Shown here in pieces: positions 24,710 to 36,845 of a stretch of DNA of 64,000 nt (positions within the stretch are counted from its first letter, which is position 1; every line of letters starts with the position of its first letter). Position numbers and translations under genes: made by a program. Origin of the DNA: Flammulina velutipes (Eukaryota; Basidiomycota; Agaricomycetes; Agaricales; Physalacriaceae). The stretch is from positions 2,108,001-2,172,000 of the forward strand of contig CM022374.1 in NCBI GenBank assembly GCA_011800155.1, given 5' to 3'. The notes below the pieces were generated by a model. That model saw only the letters and a list, made by a program, of their open reading frames with translations, searched no databases and had not been told where the DNA came from.

Positions 24710-24920
24710 TTGATGCATGATGATGGTTCGAAGACAACTTCAAGAACACCGATCATCATCGAACAACAAACACCGCCGCTTGACTGGGACAGCGACCTGG
24801 CAAGTATAGTATATTAGGTGGGAGCGCCTGGCGCGAGGCCAAAAAGTTGATCAGAAAAAGTCGCGTTCGTGACTTGTTGATACACGATAAAATGATTCAG
24901 CTCGACAACGCCCCAAATCT

Positions 24921-25990
24921 TCAAGGATCCAAGGTGTCCATGATCCAATCCTCGTTATCCAACGCATTGCTAATCGTAGCCATCAGCCACTTGTGGCTTT
25001 CTAACAACTCCTGTTTCTTCTTGAGCTCCTCTAGTGCATCTGCTTGTTGGTTCCGCTGAGCCAAGAATTTGTATCGCCACCGATAACCATTCAAAATGTC
25101 AATTAATAGACCCTCAAAAGAACCCGAAACAAGGCGGAGGCGCGTAACAGTGTGTTCTGCGCCACTGTAAAGGTTAATTTTTCCAAATTCATCGTGGTCA
25201 AAATGTTTCAGGAAACCAGCACGATCATATAGCAGCATGCCGCTAGGTGCATACTTGGCAGCAATCCAGAGCAACAAAAGGACGAATGACTCGAGCTCAA
25301 CACCTATAGTTCGAGCTGTAGGATGCTCTCCGCACAGTCCCGCAGCCATGAATTGCCTAGGTGTGCCCTGGAGGTAATCAGACGCGATTCTTACTGACGT
25401 ATCCCACTTACTATCCTCTCATACAGCCTTGGTTTAGTCTCATTGGAGAATTCGGAGAGGTCCCAATCCATAAGAAGACTCGTGTTAGCAGTGCCATCGC
25501 TCTTGTGGATGGCGATGATACTGTTGGCAGATATTTCGGGACACTCAATACGAGCTATGGTAGTAGCACAGAAATGAGCTGCAAAGAAAGTTCGATGAAG
25601 GGTATGTGCTTTGGTACGACGGTAGCCTACCTTCAAGTGCGCTGAGCATGTACCGGCTTAGGTCGTGCGTCGACTGAAAATGAATGATATGTCTTCCAAG
25701 GATAGCAAGCACAAGGCGATAACGAGTGTGAATATGTTTCGTGTTGTGTGAGAAGGGATGAAAATGGTGGTCGGTGTGGACATCTCCTGTAGAGATATTA
25801 GATTTATTCCGTTCGATTCTGGCACCTACCTCACCAAGTTCATGCTGAGAGGCCAAACGCCAGCAATCCTCGAGGTTACTGTCTCGAGCGCTCGAGTAGC
25901 CAACGTCAACGATTTGAAAGCAACGTGTGCCACGTCCATATTGGTACATGATGATTGCTGCGTGCAAGAAGTGTAGCCACGTAAAATGAA
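24921..25990 (-). pseudogene. FunK1 kinase remnant C, N-terminal half missing
   Basis: The C-terminal exon 24921 to about 25360 reads GTPRQFMAAGLC, VELESFVLLLLWIAAKYAP and LLESHKWLMATI. The exon with the catalytic loop (about 25395-25580) reads IECPEISANSII: HRD is CPE and the catalytic Asn is Ser, while LLMDWDLSE replaces DFG. The 5' part starts near YQYGRGTRCF at about 25930. As in remnants A and B, everything before this point is missing. A promoter element shared with complete FunK1 genes persists at 26154, which shows that the ancestor was a full gene transcribed leftward. Confidence 0.75.
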
Positions 25991-26153
25991 CGATTTGATG
26001 GCTAGTCGATAGTGAAATGCTTTTTGAGTTTCAAATTACTGGGGCATCCTAGGCAAGAGCCCTTAGTAAGCTGTGTCTCTCTGGCGCGCGTCTTGGGGGA
26101 CTAAATACGACTAGAAATCAAATGATGGAGGTTAGGAGATAAGCCACGATGGA

Positions 26154-26168
26154 CACGTGGTCGTGTCC
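26154..26168 (-). promoter_or_regulatory. Shared FunK1 upstream element (CACGTGGTCGTGTCC)
   Basis: This 15-mer is identical to those at 41320 and 57149 and has the same orientation relative to a leftward FunK1 gene. Similarity continues beyond it (TTTGTGG, then CTTTGTCA) when compared with 57149. The CACGTG core is an E-box. It also lies 83 bases before the sirtuin start at 26251 and could act on that gene. Confidence 0.6.
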
Positions 26169-26250
26169 TCTTACCATTTGTGGCGTCAGCTTTGTCATCA
26201 TCTCCTTTGATGGCGCACAACTGGAGAGCGACCTTCATCTCTGGCGGTGA

Positions 26251-28057
26251 ATGACTGTCTTCGTTCCGCTCGACGTCGAGGCGTCGTTGCCGTCGTTTCC
26301 GACGTTCTTGACCGACGCAAAGGATCGCGCAGAGCAGCTGTCGAGCGTCGTGAGAGCCATTCTCAAGGCGCGGCGTATTGTGGTCATCAGTGGTATGTGT
26401 CTGTGTCGTCGTGGTCGTGGCCGTACAAAGTGCTCAATTAGTCCTTCACAGGCGCAGGGATATCTGTACAGGCTGGGATTCCTGACTTTCGTTCTTCAGA
26501 GGGCTTGTTTCAATCTGTGAAGAGAGAGAATCCTCGGGAAGCCTTGGTGTCGGGAAAAGACCTGTTCGATGCATCGGTCTTCAAGGTACGCATATGCCAG
26601 CAATATGTAGGAATTCAGGCTTATTGAGGAGCATACAGGCCGAGCACACGACAGCGCTATTTTGCCAGATGATCAGCCAGTTGTCAGGCCTATCGAGAAC
26701 GGCTCAGCCTACCTCTTTCCACAGACTACTACGGTCGCTCGATGATACAGGAAAATTGCTGCGCGTGTATACTCAAAACATCGATGCTATTGAAGCCAAG
26801 GCTGGGCTTTCGTTTGGTGTCCCAGAATTCGAAGACAAACGCGCCAAGTTACATTCGAAATCATACGTGGAAGACTCACGACTGCCTACGCCGCCATCCA
26901 CAGAGACTCCGCGCTGCATTCCACTACACGGAACGTTACAAACGGTTCATTGTCATATTTGCAATCATTCTTTTCCATTCGACGACCACCTTGCCTCATT
27001 TTCCGCGGGTATACCCCCATTCTGTCCGGAGTGTACTGCGACAGACAAGACTCGAGCGCTTGCGGGCAAGCGGACACGCGGCGTGGGAAAGCTTCGCCCC
27101 AGTGTTGTCCTTTACAACGAGACTCACAAGGACGGCGAAGGCGTAGGGGATGTCGTCAGCAAAGATCTCGTTGGATCGTCCAAAGGCAAGGGCCGGAGTG
27201 GCGCGGATCTTCTTCTTGTCGTTGGAACGAGCCTACGAGTCCCAGGTACTAAACGGATGGTCAGAGAGTTCGCCAAGGCAGTTCGTTCCAGGCGCCACAG
27301 TCCTGACACTTCGGAAGACGAACCTGCTCCCAAGGCGATATATATGAACCTAGACTTCCCGGTTCCGACGAGGGAATGGGAGGGAGTCTTTGATACGTGG
27401 ATACAGGGAGACGCTCAAGAGTTTGCAGATATTGTCCAAGCAGAACTAGACAAGGACCTCATCGCTAAGGATGCTGCAAGGGAGCGCAAACGGAAGAGGG
27501 AGGAAAACATCAACCACAGTCCTCCCAAAACACCTAAAAAGCATAAGCCCGTCGCGTCCACCAGTAAATCGCCCAAGGCGCGCGCACCTCCGACACCTCA
27601 TACCCCTACACGACATGTCCATGTCACCATGCCTAAATCAAGCTCGTCTACTCGTAGACATGCTGTTCTTCCTCCCTCTCCCGAAGGCACCCCCGTCAGA
27701 AATTCCCGAAATGGCGGTGTTACGCCGAAAACACCTCCAAGACTTCATCCACCAAAAGTCCCGTCATCCTACCAATCTATTGATTCTACTCCTCCGTCTC
27801 CTTCACCATCTCCGGAGCCTCCTCATGCACGCCGAAACACTATACGTATCCCTCCCCTCAATCGGGCGCTCTTCTCACCCAGAACGCCACCCAAGCTCCC
27901 TGTCAGATCGTTCTTCTCTCTTGCACCTCCAACGCCGGACTCTTCACCTCCTCGACGTATAGCTCTTGATCTACCGAGATCCCAATCAAAATCGCGACGG
28001 CCTTCTCCACTTATCAATATCATGGACGTGGATAGCGACGACGATCCTTTCTCATGA
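26251..28057 (+). CDS. Sirtuin histone deacetylase, Hst3/Hst4 type
   Basis: Three exons: 26251..26392, 26452..26585, 26639..28057, giving 564 residues. The NAD-binding motif GAGISVQAGIPDFRSSEGL is split by intron 1. Then come YTQNIDAIEAKAGL, the substrate-binding HGT (CIPLHGTLQ with the catalytic His), a zinc knuckle (CHIC and CPEC), VVLYNE and VVGTSLRVPG. The order and the extra insertions match fungal Hst3/Hst4 enzymes, which deacetylate histone H3 lysine 56 in the nucleus. The last 190 residues are Pro/Ser-rich with many SP/TP sites and basic clusters and are probably disordered, a possible target of cell-cycle phosphorylation. All catalytic residues are present. Confidence 0.9.
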
Positions 28058-28467
28058 CGAACTTGAACCAATTTCTTGCATGTGGACCCGCTATATCTAT
28101 TAACTATTTATACTACCTACCTTACTAGACATCTCGTATTGACACAACAAACATTGTACTCCTAGATCGTATTTATATGTCGAGGCTGAATGTATCCGGA
28201 TTCCATCTACGCCGTGTGCGCCACACCCGTGGGTTCAGAGGTTCAAAGGTGAGTCGTTGATACCTTGTGACAGCTTTGTATTTAGATTCTCTATCATCTG
28301 ACGAGAAAACCTTTCTTCTAAGCAGGCAGCTGTTTCTCCAGTGTCTATTTTTTGCAGCGTTCCGGACAGTAGCGGCCCGTCCATCGCGAACGATGAACTT
28401 CTCAAATCCCCGAACTTCTCCAGGCTGCAGATAAAAGCATGCTGCTGGATAACCACACAAGCATTCG

Positions 28468-29852
28468 ATGTATTACTGGAAGCTATTTCTGCTTACCGTT
28501 GGACTGACAGGGACGAACGCCCAGATTGTGGGGTATGCGACGAAGAATGGCGGTACTACGGGCGGGACAGGCGGAACGACCACAACAGTCAGTGCTGCGA
28601 ACGCGTTCAAGACTGCTATTCAAGTCAGTGCATACTTATGAAGACTTTCAGCTCTTTTTGATTTATTTCTGCCTTCTAGACTGAGGGCCCGATTGTTGTT
28701 TACCTCGCCGCACCGATTTCATATGCTGGACAGGCGGCTGTGGGTTAGTGCTATTTCGATGGCGCAAACACACTTGAATAACTTGCGCTCAGCTAGCGAT
28801 ACAACTATCATTGGGGTCGGTACGGAAGGCGTCATCAACGGTGGTGGCCTGAAGATCGATGGCAAGTCGAACATTATCGTACAGAACATCATTATCAACA
28901 AGGTCGTTGGGAACGATGGCATTACTATTCAAGAGTCGAACAACATATGGATCGACCATAACGAATTTTACAGTGACACGAGCCATGGAGTGGATCATTA
29001 CGACGGGCAATTGGACATCACCCACGGAAGCGACTGGATCACTGTCTCGTGGAATTATTTCCATGATCATTATAAGGTAAACATGTTCTTCAACTGTGCA
29101 GCGAAACTAATGTTTCACATAGAGTTCCTTAGTCGGATCCAGCGCTGGAAATGAAGACGAAGGTAGGACATTCTTTGTGACCTTCCATTGAAGTTAGTAA
29201 TCATTGCTCAGACTCTGGCCACTTCCATATCACCTAGTAAGTTCGAACCCTCCTCACGTTGTACGAAATTGTGATAGAATATGCTCCAGCCATCATAACT
29301 ATTGGAAGAACGTCCATACTCGAACGCCTGGTTAGTCAAGTTACATTTCCTAACACTTCCACTTCCACACATGATCTGATATTGAATCAAGCAATGCGTT
29401 TCGCCCATGGGCACATCTACAACAATTATTACGACACCATCGTCGCACAAGGCATCCATTCTCGATGTGATGCCCAAATGCTCGTCGAAGGGAATATATT
29501 TTTGAACTCCAAAGAGCCATGTAAGGTCGTTTCATTTGGAAATAATACCGGAGAGTGACAATAGTTGCAAGTGTCGACGTATGGCCTGGTCATCCCGGAG
29601 GACTCTCCCAACACCAGTCCAGATGGAGATCCTGAAGACGATGGTTATGCCAATCTTGGAGCAGGTAAGTCCTCGCCCACGATGGCATCGTTTCCAGATG
29701 CTGATCTACCTACAGCCAACGATTGGGGAACGGGGATCATCAACGTTACGGCTACGGGAAGCTTCTCTAGTGTCGATTATACATACGAATTGACTCCAGC
29801 GGCTGATTTACCCAGTGTGGTGATAGCAGGTGCTGGCGTCGGGAAGGTTTGA
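28468..29852 (+). CDS. Pectate lyase, polysaccharide lyase family 1
   Basis: Nine exons: 28468..28623, 28680..28743, 28793..29076, 29123..29162, 29212..29236, 29290..29330, 29392..29520, 29572..29664, 29716..29852, giving 322 residues. A signal peptide (KLFLLTVGLTGTNAQ) is followed by a Thr/Gly-rich start and the PL1 beta-helix blocks: DTTIIGVGTEGVI, NNIWIDHNEFYSD, VDHYDGQLDITHGSDWITVSW in pieces, YHHNYWKNVHTRTPAMRFAHG with the catalytic arginines, and NNYYDTIVAQGIHSR. The calcium-binding aspartates are present. The enzyme cleaves polygalacturonate by beta-elimination outside the cell. Several exons are 25-41 bases, so automatic prediction may break the gene. Confidence 0.92.
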
Positions 29853-30603
29853 TTTGTGCTTTTCAAGTTCAAGTTGTAATATCATCGGCGCAAGTCAACA
29901 TTATGATATTCCCGCGTTCTGGGGTGGCATCGATTCACTCTCCATGCATGATGTCTGTTTTCGGGCCCCTCTATGTCCCATTAGGCTCTCTCAATTGAAA
30001 CCATCAGGTGAGATGTCTCTCCCTCCCTCTCTCAGTCATCCTTGGCCGAGAGGTAGCCACCATACTCCACAGAACCTCATGGATTTTCGTAGATAAACGT
30101 TTTGGGGCAGCTGCTAGAACTTGTTGCTGTAGCGACCGAGAGGCCTTCTATTCTCCTCGTGGTACATGCTCTCTGTGCACTGCGTTCTGGGAGTTCGACT
30201 TACTGCCACAGCGATCTGCGCATGCGCGTACTCTTCGAGATCCATGACGCGTACTTGTCCCGAGACCCATTAAACTCTTGCCATAATGGAAAAGAGACGC
30301 TGATGCTACTACTCCCGATCACTGACCCTTGCCCATTATCGTCGATTTCCCATATGGTTCTCTACATCGAACTGTGAGCTCTGCATGGAATTGTCTCCAT
30401 ATGCACCCCGCTCCCTCTATCGACGGTGTGTTTCCACATGTGCTCCTCTTCATACCTCTGTCGATCCAATAGTTCTCTAACTCCAGTGCCAAGCTTCCCA
30501 CACGCACATGTTATCTCTCCGAGAGTACAAAAACCAGAGACATTCTCGGTGAAAGTCCCAAGGACATCTTCTCTACTTTCATCACCTCCCTCCAGCCTCA
30601 GTC
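29853..30603. other. Intergenic region before the deuterolysin
   Basis: About 750 bases with no coding frame I can support. It should contain the pectate lyase 3' end and the deuterolysin promoter. No clear TATA box was found; TACAAAAACC near 30527 is the closest A/T-rich candidate. Confidence 0.45.
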
Positions 30604-31968
30604 ATGCTCGCCCTTTCAGCCATCGCTGCAGCTTTCGCATCCGTTGCTCTCGCGCACCCTCACAGGAGGTTCGAGGGCATCACTGTCGAACTCTCTGCCC
30701 CGTCTAGTAGCGTAAGCTCCATCGACGAGCTGTCGTTCACTGCTGCCATCACGAACACCAACTCGGAGGCTGTCAAGGTTCTCAAATATGGTACAGTCCT
30801 CGATGGACTCCCATCACGCTCCTTTTCCGTATCCAAGGATGGGGCTGACGTCGCATTCACTGGCGCCAAGGTTTGTGTCTTGAACCTCATCACATATGTG
30901 GGTACTCAAGTTTCACTAGCTCTCTATCGCGCTTAGCGACGCTGCCTACACGACCATCGCCAGCGGAGAGACCGTAACTGTAACCCACGCAGGTCAGAAC
31001 TCTCTCCGATGTTTACACGGACGGATACTTGACGGCTGAAATCCTTCTAGTTACCGAGCTTTACGATTTCTCCACTGCTGGAATCGGTAAATACTCCTTT
31101 GCACCGATCACAGACTTCCAAGTTGCTGGTGCCGAGGACGCCGTCTCTTCCGTGGCGGACCTCGTCAAGGTCACCGCATCCTCCGAAGCTCTCGAAATAG
31201 AGGTGACTGGAGACGTTGCCAGGCGTGTTAGGAAGCGCTCCACCAACATCTGTGAGGACTCGACGCAGGCCGCCTTCATTGATGCTAGGTGTGACATTTC
31301 GGAAAATGTATTGAACACCTCATGCTGATTGTTGGAATAGCTACACTGAAGCTAAGGAGCTAGCCAGCATCTCTTCAAGCTACGTCAGTACAAATGCTGC
31401 CAGCGACAGCCTCTACACTGCCTACTTCGGCGCCAACCCTACTTCCGCTGTAACTGGAATACTGGATGCCGTTGCAGATGAGAACGACGCAAGCCGCACG
31501 TTGAGCTGCGAAGACGATTACGATGTGTGCGATGGCAACGTTATTGCATACACCTTGATTGCCACTACCGACGTGAGTTCAAAGCGTCATGCGAGAACAA
31601 TGACTGACCGTGAAATAGATCTACTTCTGTGATATCTTTTTCGATGAAGTGCCCAGCACCTCCCTCTGCTCCGGCACGACTGTCAATGCACGCAACATCC
31701 GTGGCGGAACAACCCTTCACGAGGTGAGTCGTTACAACAGGACCGTATACTAACAACTAACGTATAAATAGCTCACCCACGCTCTCTCTGACACTGACGA
31801 CGTTACCTATGGATGTGATGCTGATCAAGCGTTGTCTGACGCCCAATCTATCAGGAACGCTGATAACTTCAATGTATGTATTCGGTCTTCAGGCTGCATT
31901 GCATTCTCCTTTACTGAAACTTTTTGCAGTGCTTCGCCACCCAAGTATATGCTGACGAGCAATGTTAA
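30604..31968 (+). CDS. Deuterolysin metalloprotease (M35, peptidyl-Lys type)
   Basis: Seven exons: 30604..30870, 30920..30992, 31051..31288, 31341..31572, 31619..31723, 31772..31873, 31930..31968, giving 351 residues. A signal peptide (MLALSAIAAAFASVALA) is followed by a beta-rich propeptide (SFTAAITNTNSEAV) that ends in the dibasic site RVRKR. The mature domain starts STNICEDSTQ and carries the aspzincin motif HELTH, split by an intron after HE, and the second motif DTDDVTYGC with the third zinc ligand. The C-terminus CFATQVYADEQC is typical of the fungal GFMEP-like enzymes. It is a secreted zinc endopeptidase. The dibasic site implies kexin-type maturation, and a kexin-like gene is the next gene downstream. 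Confidence 0.92.
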
Positions 31969-32604
31969 ACCGATTTTACCCCACTACTCCTGTAACTATA
32001 TGAATATGCAAATGACACGTTGACACTTTGTTATCATGACCGTCGACTTCCGGCCTCGGAGGTACGGCTACGTTTCCTACCAGCCTACCAAATCAGAGAA
32101 AATTACAAGGAGAACGATCATGGCGTGCAATCACAGCGGGAACAGTAGTCAACGCAGATAAAATCCTACAGAGTGATTCCCGGATGGGCGGATGGATAGC
32201 CACGTTTGATGAGGGTTGTTGTTAGACAAGATATACTGAAGCTCGCACCCCTCCTTGATACTTGTCACAAGCCGCTCTTTACAACGAATTGGGGAAATAC
32301 TATTGAACACATCTCTGGACAACGGAGGCCAATGGAACGCGTGGAGACCGGAAAGCGTAGCGCGGGCCTATGATACGCAATGACTATGCTACATATGTTT
32401 ACAGGTACACGAAATGCAAGCTCGCACCAATCTCCCAATTGAAACGCGAGGTATGCCAACGTTGGGACTCGGGAAGAGGGTCTAGAAGATTGCATTGATT
32501 GTCAGTTCGATGGGCTATGCCTTACCTATGTGGCCTGGGTCTTCGGAATCTTACACGCATTTATAGGAGTGAATGAATCTCGACGGTCTACCCAAGCATC
32601 GAGA
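31969..32604. other. Intergenic region before the kexin-like gene
   Basis: About 640 bases with no supported gene or repeat. It presumably holds the promoter of the downstream protease. Confidence 0.4.
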
Positions 32605-34825
32605 ATGCTTCTTGCCATCTTCGCTAGCATCCTCGCCACCTCAGTCGCAGCCATGAGTCTTTGTCACGATACCCATAACTACTACGTTCTTCATCATAAT
32701 CCCGCCCACGCGTCGCTGGCCGACGTAGCGGAATTCTATGGGCTTGAGATCGTAGAACCTGTTGGTCAACTGGAAGACATCTGGCTGGCACGGGCGGCCC
32801 GACCCGAGACTGGTCGAAATGCGCTGGACGGCAGAGGAGAAGGGGATACAGGAGACGAAGAAGATCCAGTCATGGAATCGTATCGGGAAGTCTGGGGCCG
32901 GACGCAGGTTACGCGGAGAGGAGAGAACTTGTCTTTGTCCTTGAAGCATCTATCACGTCAAGTTCCACGAAAACGTTTTCCGAGGGCTCCCCAGGGAAGG
33001 CATTCAGCTGAATCGAGAGGTAGTACAGCTGAGGAGAAAAGAGCTGTAACTATTAGCGACCCTCTCTTCCCTAAACAATGGTCTCTTCAGAACGAGGAAG
33101 ATCCCGATAATTCGTTGCATGTCGTTCCAGTTTGGGAGGATGGATACACTGGCAAAGGTATTATTGTTGGTGTCGTTGACGATGGAATAATGGACGAGCA
33201 CGAGGATCTCAAGGACAATTTTGTAAGTGAATTTACAATGAGCGTCTTCCTCTGTGGCGTACTAAATACTATTCCTTAGGCCAAAGCCCAATCATACGAT
33301 TTCCCTACCGGTACTGACGGTGGAAAGTCGTACACGGATAGTCATCATGGTACTGCCACCGCGGGTGTGATTGCAGCTGTCAAGAATGACTTATGTGGCG
33401 TGGGAATTGCATATGATGCCAAAGTAGCAAGCTTACGTGTTATAAGTTCAGATGGGGACATAGTAGAAGCGCATGAGGCAAAGGCCTTGCACCACAAGAT
33501 GGACGCTATATCTATCTATACTACTGGTTACGGTGCCGGTGCTGCAGATACTACCATCGATGACCCAGGCTATGTTATAAAGAAAGCTCTATTGAAGGGT
33601 GTCAGCGAAGGTCGGCCGAACGGTCATGGCAGGGGCAACATTTATGTTATTCCGACGGGGAACGGTGGCGCAGAAGGAGATGAATGCAATTATGACGGTT
33701 TTGTGAACAGGTGCGTTGCTTGGCATTCAATTCTCCCTCGATTGCCTAGTTCAATTGTCACAGTATATACACGATTAGTATCGGTGCGGTGAGCCATAAA
33801 GGCCAGCTACTCAGCTACTCTACGCCTTGTACGGCTGTTATGGCTGCAGCTTACAGCGATGACGAAACACCAGAAACAGAAGATGACGATGATGAAGCTC
33901 AAGTCGAGCCGGGGTCTAATCATGAGATCGTGAGAACAATAGTCATACGGTTCATTTTCTATTGACAACATACCAGGTTACTGTTGGAACTGAAAGTAAC
34001 ACGCACTGTGACGAAAGCTTTGGGGGCACATCCGCTGCTGCACCAGCGGCAGCTGGGGTTTTCGCTTTGGCCTTAAGCGCGAACAAAGAGCTCAGTTGGC
34101 GCGATATCCAGTATCTTTGTGTCGAAACGGCTCTAGCTGTCGACAAAAATATCCCCTGGGACACTCTACCTTCAGGGAGAAAGTACAGCGACCAGCAAGG
34201 TTTCGGTTATCTTGATGCAAAGGCCTTCGTCAGTAAAGCAATCGGATGGAAACCTGTAACTCATCAGGTCTGGATGAAGCCCTCCTATGTTCAGTTCGAA
34301 GGCGGAACTATGAGCCATAGAAAGAAATTTTCTGGTGGTACGAAATTGACCAAGGAAGGGGTGTCCCACGACATCGATATCACCAAGGACATGGCGGAGA
34401 AGCACAACTTTGATACGATCGAGCACGTCCAGGTTAAAGTTTGGGTTGATCACACAAAAAGAGGTGATATTGAGGTGGCACTGAAGAGTCCAAACGGCGT
34501 GGTTAGCAAACTTGGAAAGCGACGCGAGGGAGATACAGACTCTACGGGCCTCCAGGGGTGGACATTCATGTCGCTGAAGCACTGGTAAGTCTCGCCACAG
34601 AGGAGCCATTTTGAAGAGTAATTGCTGATTCTGTGTAGGGGAGAAAACCCAGAAGGAAAATGGACGCTCAAGGTCAACGATCAATCCGGGAGAAAGTCAG
34701 CAGGAAAAGGAAAGATCATCGGCTTCACCATGACCTTCTGGGGTTGTGCAAAGGATAGCTCACCCAATCCTGAATTATACACGATGCCTGCAGATGACAT
34801 GAATGTATTCCCTCCTAAAAATTAA
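32605..34825 (+). CDS. Kexin-like serine protease (S8B) with divergent substrate pocket and no membrane anchor
   Basis: Five exons: 32605..33222, 33280..33710, 33764..33929, 33977..34584, 34639..34825, giving 669 residues. A signal peptide (LLAIFASILATSVAA) leads to a prodomain ending EEKR|AVTISDPLFPKQW, a self-cleavage site as in Kex2. The triad is complete: VVDDGIMDEHEDL (Asp), HHGTATAG (His) and FGGTSAAAP (Ser), with the oxyanion Asn in PTGNGG. A P-domain follows (VWVDHTKRGDIEVAL to IIGFTMTFWG). Kex2 has SWGP-x-DDG in the substrate pocket, but here the segment reads TTGYGAGAADT. The RC of HGTRCAG is AT. The protein stops after the P-domain, with no transmembrane helix, and has an acidic insert (ETEDDDDEAQVE). 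Probably a paralog with changed specificity. Confidence 0.88.
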
Positions 34826-34952
34826 GTAGCTTAAAGCGAATTGGAATGTTAATTTAGCCTTCGTGGCGTCTCCAGCGTGGGAATTATCTGCCGGAAGTAT
34901 TGTGACGTCGATCGGTAGCAGTAGGTGTTGACTTAACATCCTACTTACCACT

Positions 34953-36095
34953 ATGTCGTCTGCTGCGTATACCCATCCCCCGCCGCCTACTGCGCCCAAT
35001 GCCGTCAAACTTGCGCCACTCACCGATGCGCAGTCCAAGCTGTACGACGCCGTCTACGCTCACGTCTCCGCCGACTCGTATGTTATCCCCGACGTCGAAA
35101 AGGGCCAGCTTATGGAGGTCGAAAAGTTCTGGTTATCATACGAGTGCTTGTGCAGGTACATTATAGCTCGCTGAGAGTATACAACAACAGCTATTAATTT
35201 AATGTGCAGATATCTTCGCGCAGTCAAGTGGAAGAGCGCCGAGGCAGCGATACAGCGTCTGGAGTCCACTCTGAGATGGAGGAGGGAGTTTGGAGTGTAT
35301 GACAAGATAACGGCTGCTCATGTTGAGCCAGAGGTATGTGGCCTATGGTCCATCGCATTCGCCCGAATTCTCATGAACACAGGCATTGACAGGCAAAGAA
35401 ATTATGTTTGGCTATGACACTCGCGGGCGGCCAGCGCTCTACCTCATTCCTAGCCGACAAAATACCCAGGAAAACCCAAAGCAAATAGACTTTACAGTCT
35501 GGTTCTTGGAGCGCGCTGCAGATGTTATGGGTCCAGGTGTTGAGTGCGTACTCTCTACAGAATCCCAACGCGCTACTAATCATGAATCTCTAGGTCCCTT
35601 ACCCTCCTAATCAACTTTGCAGACCGTGGCAGGAATCCCTCGATGGCCACTTCCCGATCGGTACTCAACATTCTTCAAGACCACTATCCAGAGCGACTTG
35701 GTGTGGCGTGCATCATCAATATCCCCTTCCTCATCAATGCCTTCTTCAAGATCATCCTACCCTTCGTCGACCCTCTCACGCGAGAAAAGATACAGTTCAA
35801 TCCTGACGTGATAAAAGAGGGCAGGTTCACGCCGGAGAACATTATGAAGGAGCACTGGGGTGGGAGCGAGGATTTTGTTTACGATCACGACAGATACTGG
35901 CCTGCCCTTGTCGAACTGACTCATAAACAAAGGGAGCGCTGGATGAACACGTGGAAAGAGCTGGGTGGCAAGGTTGGGTTGAAAGAGTTCGACTACAAGA
36001 CTGCTGCTCTCAAGAGTATCCCGACAACTGTGTCTGCCTTGGATGAGAAGATCCTTGAACTTTCAGAGTCCGTCGCTGTCGTTGTCGCGGCTTAG
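34953..36095 (+). CDS. CRAL-TRIO domain lipid-transfer protein (Sec14-like)
   Basis: Four exons: 34953..35155, 35210..35333, 35383..35543, 35594..36095, giving 329 residues. The CRAL-TRIO N-domain helix block (CRYLRAVKWKSAEAAIQRL, then TLRWRREFGV) precedes the lipid-binding fold (GYDTRGRPALYLIPSRQN, LLINFADRGRNPS, LNILQDHYPERLGVACIIN and IPFLINAFFKIILPFVDP). This matches fungal Sec14-like phosphatidylinositol/phosphatidylcholine transfer proteins, which act at the cytosolic face of membranes. The final WGGSEDFVYDHDRYWPAL block is the common fungal C-terminal extension. No membrane segment is present. Confidence 0.88.
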
Positions 36096-36465
36096 AAGCT
36101 TCACGGAATATAATCTAATCTATGCGTCTAATACTGCACGATGAAGCTGGTTTTGTTAGAAATGCAAATGTCAAGGCAAGGCAGAATTCGTCTCGCCACG
36201 GAGTTATATATATCATCTCGATTTGCTTCATTTTGCTACAAACACGGCCCGAATAGTGCCATATGTACTTAGGTTATGCGCATTTTGTGCGCATTACACT
36301 GCATTATCTGAGTGCAACCGTATATATCACCACGAAGTTAATTAACATGTTTCGTTTATTTACACCTGCATGGCAGGGTACAGGGACAAGGAAGAGTGCA
36401 TGCGCACGCATCCATAGGTCTATCATGATACAGTCGATACGTGTCGTCGAGTCGTATATGGTGAC

Positions 36466-36784
36466 TTACTTGTTTCCATTTCCACCTCCACCACCGCAGC
36501 ACCCGCCATTGGTTGAATTATCAACAGATGTTGCCTCGGCGACTTTCAACTAAATGATTGGTGTGATTAGACATTACCAGTGGAACTAGGTGTTGACTTA
36601 CGACTTTAGCGGCACAGCAAAGGCCGGATGACTTCGCCACACCTTCGTTGAGGTTGGGTCGATATTTTTCGATTCCCGGCGTGCCAGGAAACCCTATTTG
36701 AAAGGCGGAGACGGTGATAACTTCTGTGGTACTAGACGACTAAGATGCGCGTAAGTTAAGACCGTGGAAGCTGGGAAGGTCCAT
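36466..36784 (-). CDS. Putative small Cys/Gly-rich protein
   Basis: complement(36466..36549, 36602..36693, 36763..36784) gives 65 residues. The first part reads FPGTPGIEKYRPNLNEG, the middle SSGLCCAAKV, and the end is NGGCCGGGGGNGNK with two CC pairs. The donor GTAAGT at 36601 and acceptor ATTTAG are strong. The first intron (GTCTTA donor, 69 bp) is weak, so exon 1 is uncertain. A TATATAAG box on the same strand lies 62 bases before the ATG. I do not recognise the family. It shows no signal peptide and no CaaX end. The stretch 36096-36465 downstream shows no gene. Confidence 0.4.
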
Positions 36785-36845
36785 CCGCACGAACCATTGA
36801 AGAACTAGACGACTGTTTTTGGTGTGTTGATGCAACTCTCCTTAG

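Noticed and set aside
28173..28460. Minus-strand frames between the sirtuin and the pectate lyase
   Set aside because: Arg-rich chance frames that overlap the pectate lyase promoter, without start context or motif.
29225..29250. B-box-like GTTCGAACCC suggesting a tRNA
   Set aside because: It lies in an intron of the pectate lyase, and no A-box or cloverleaf partner precedes it.
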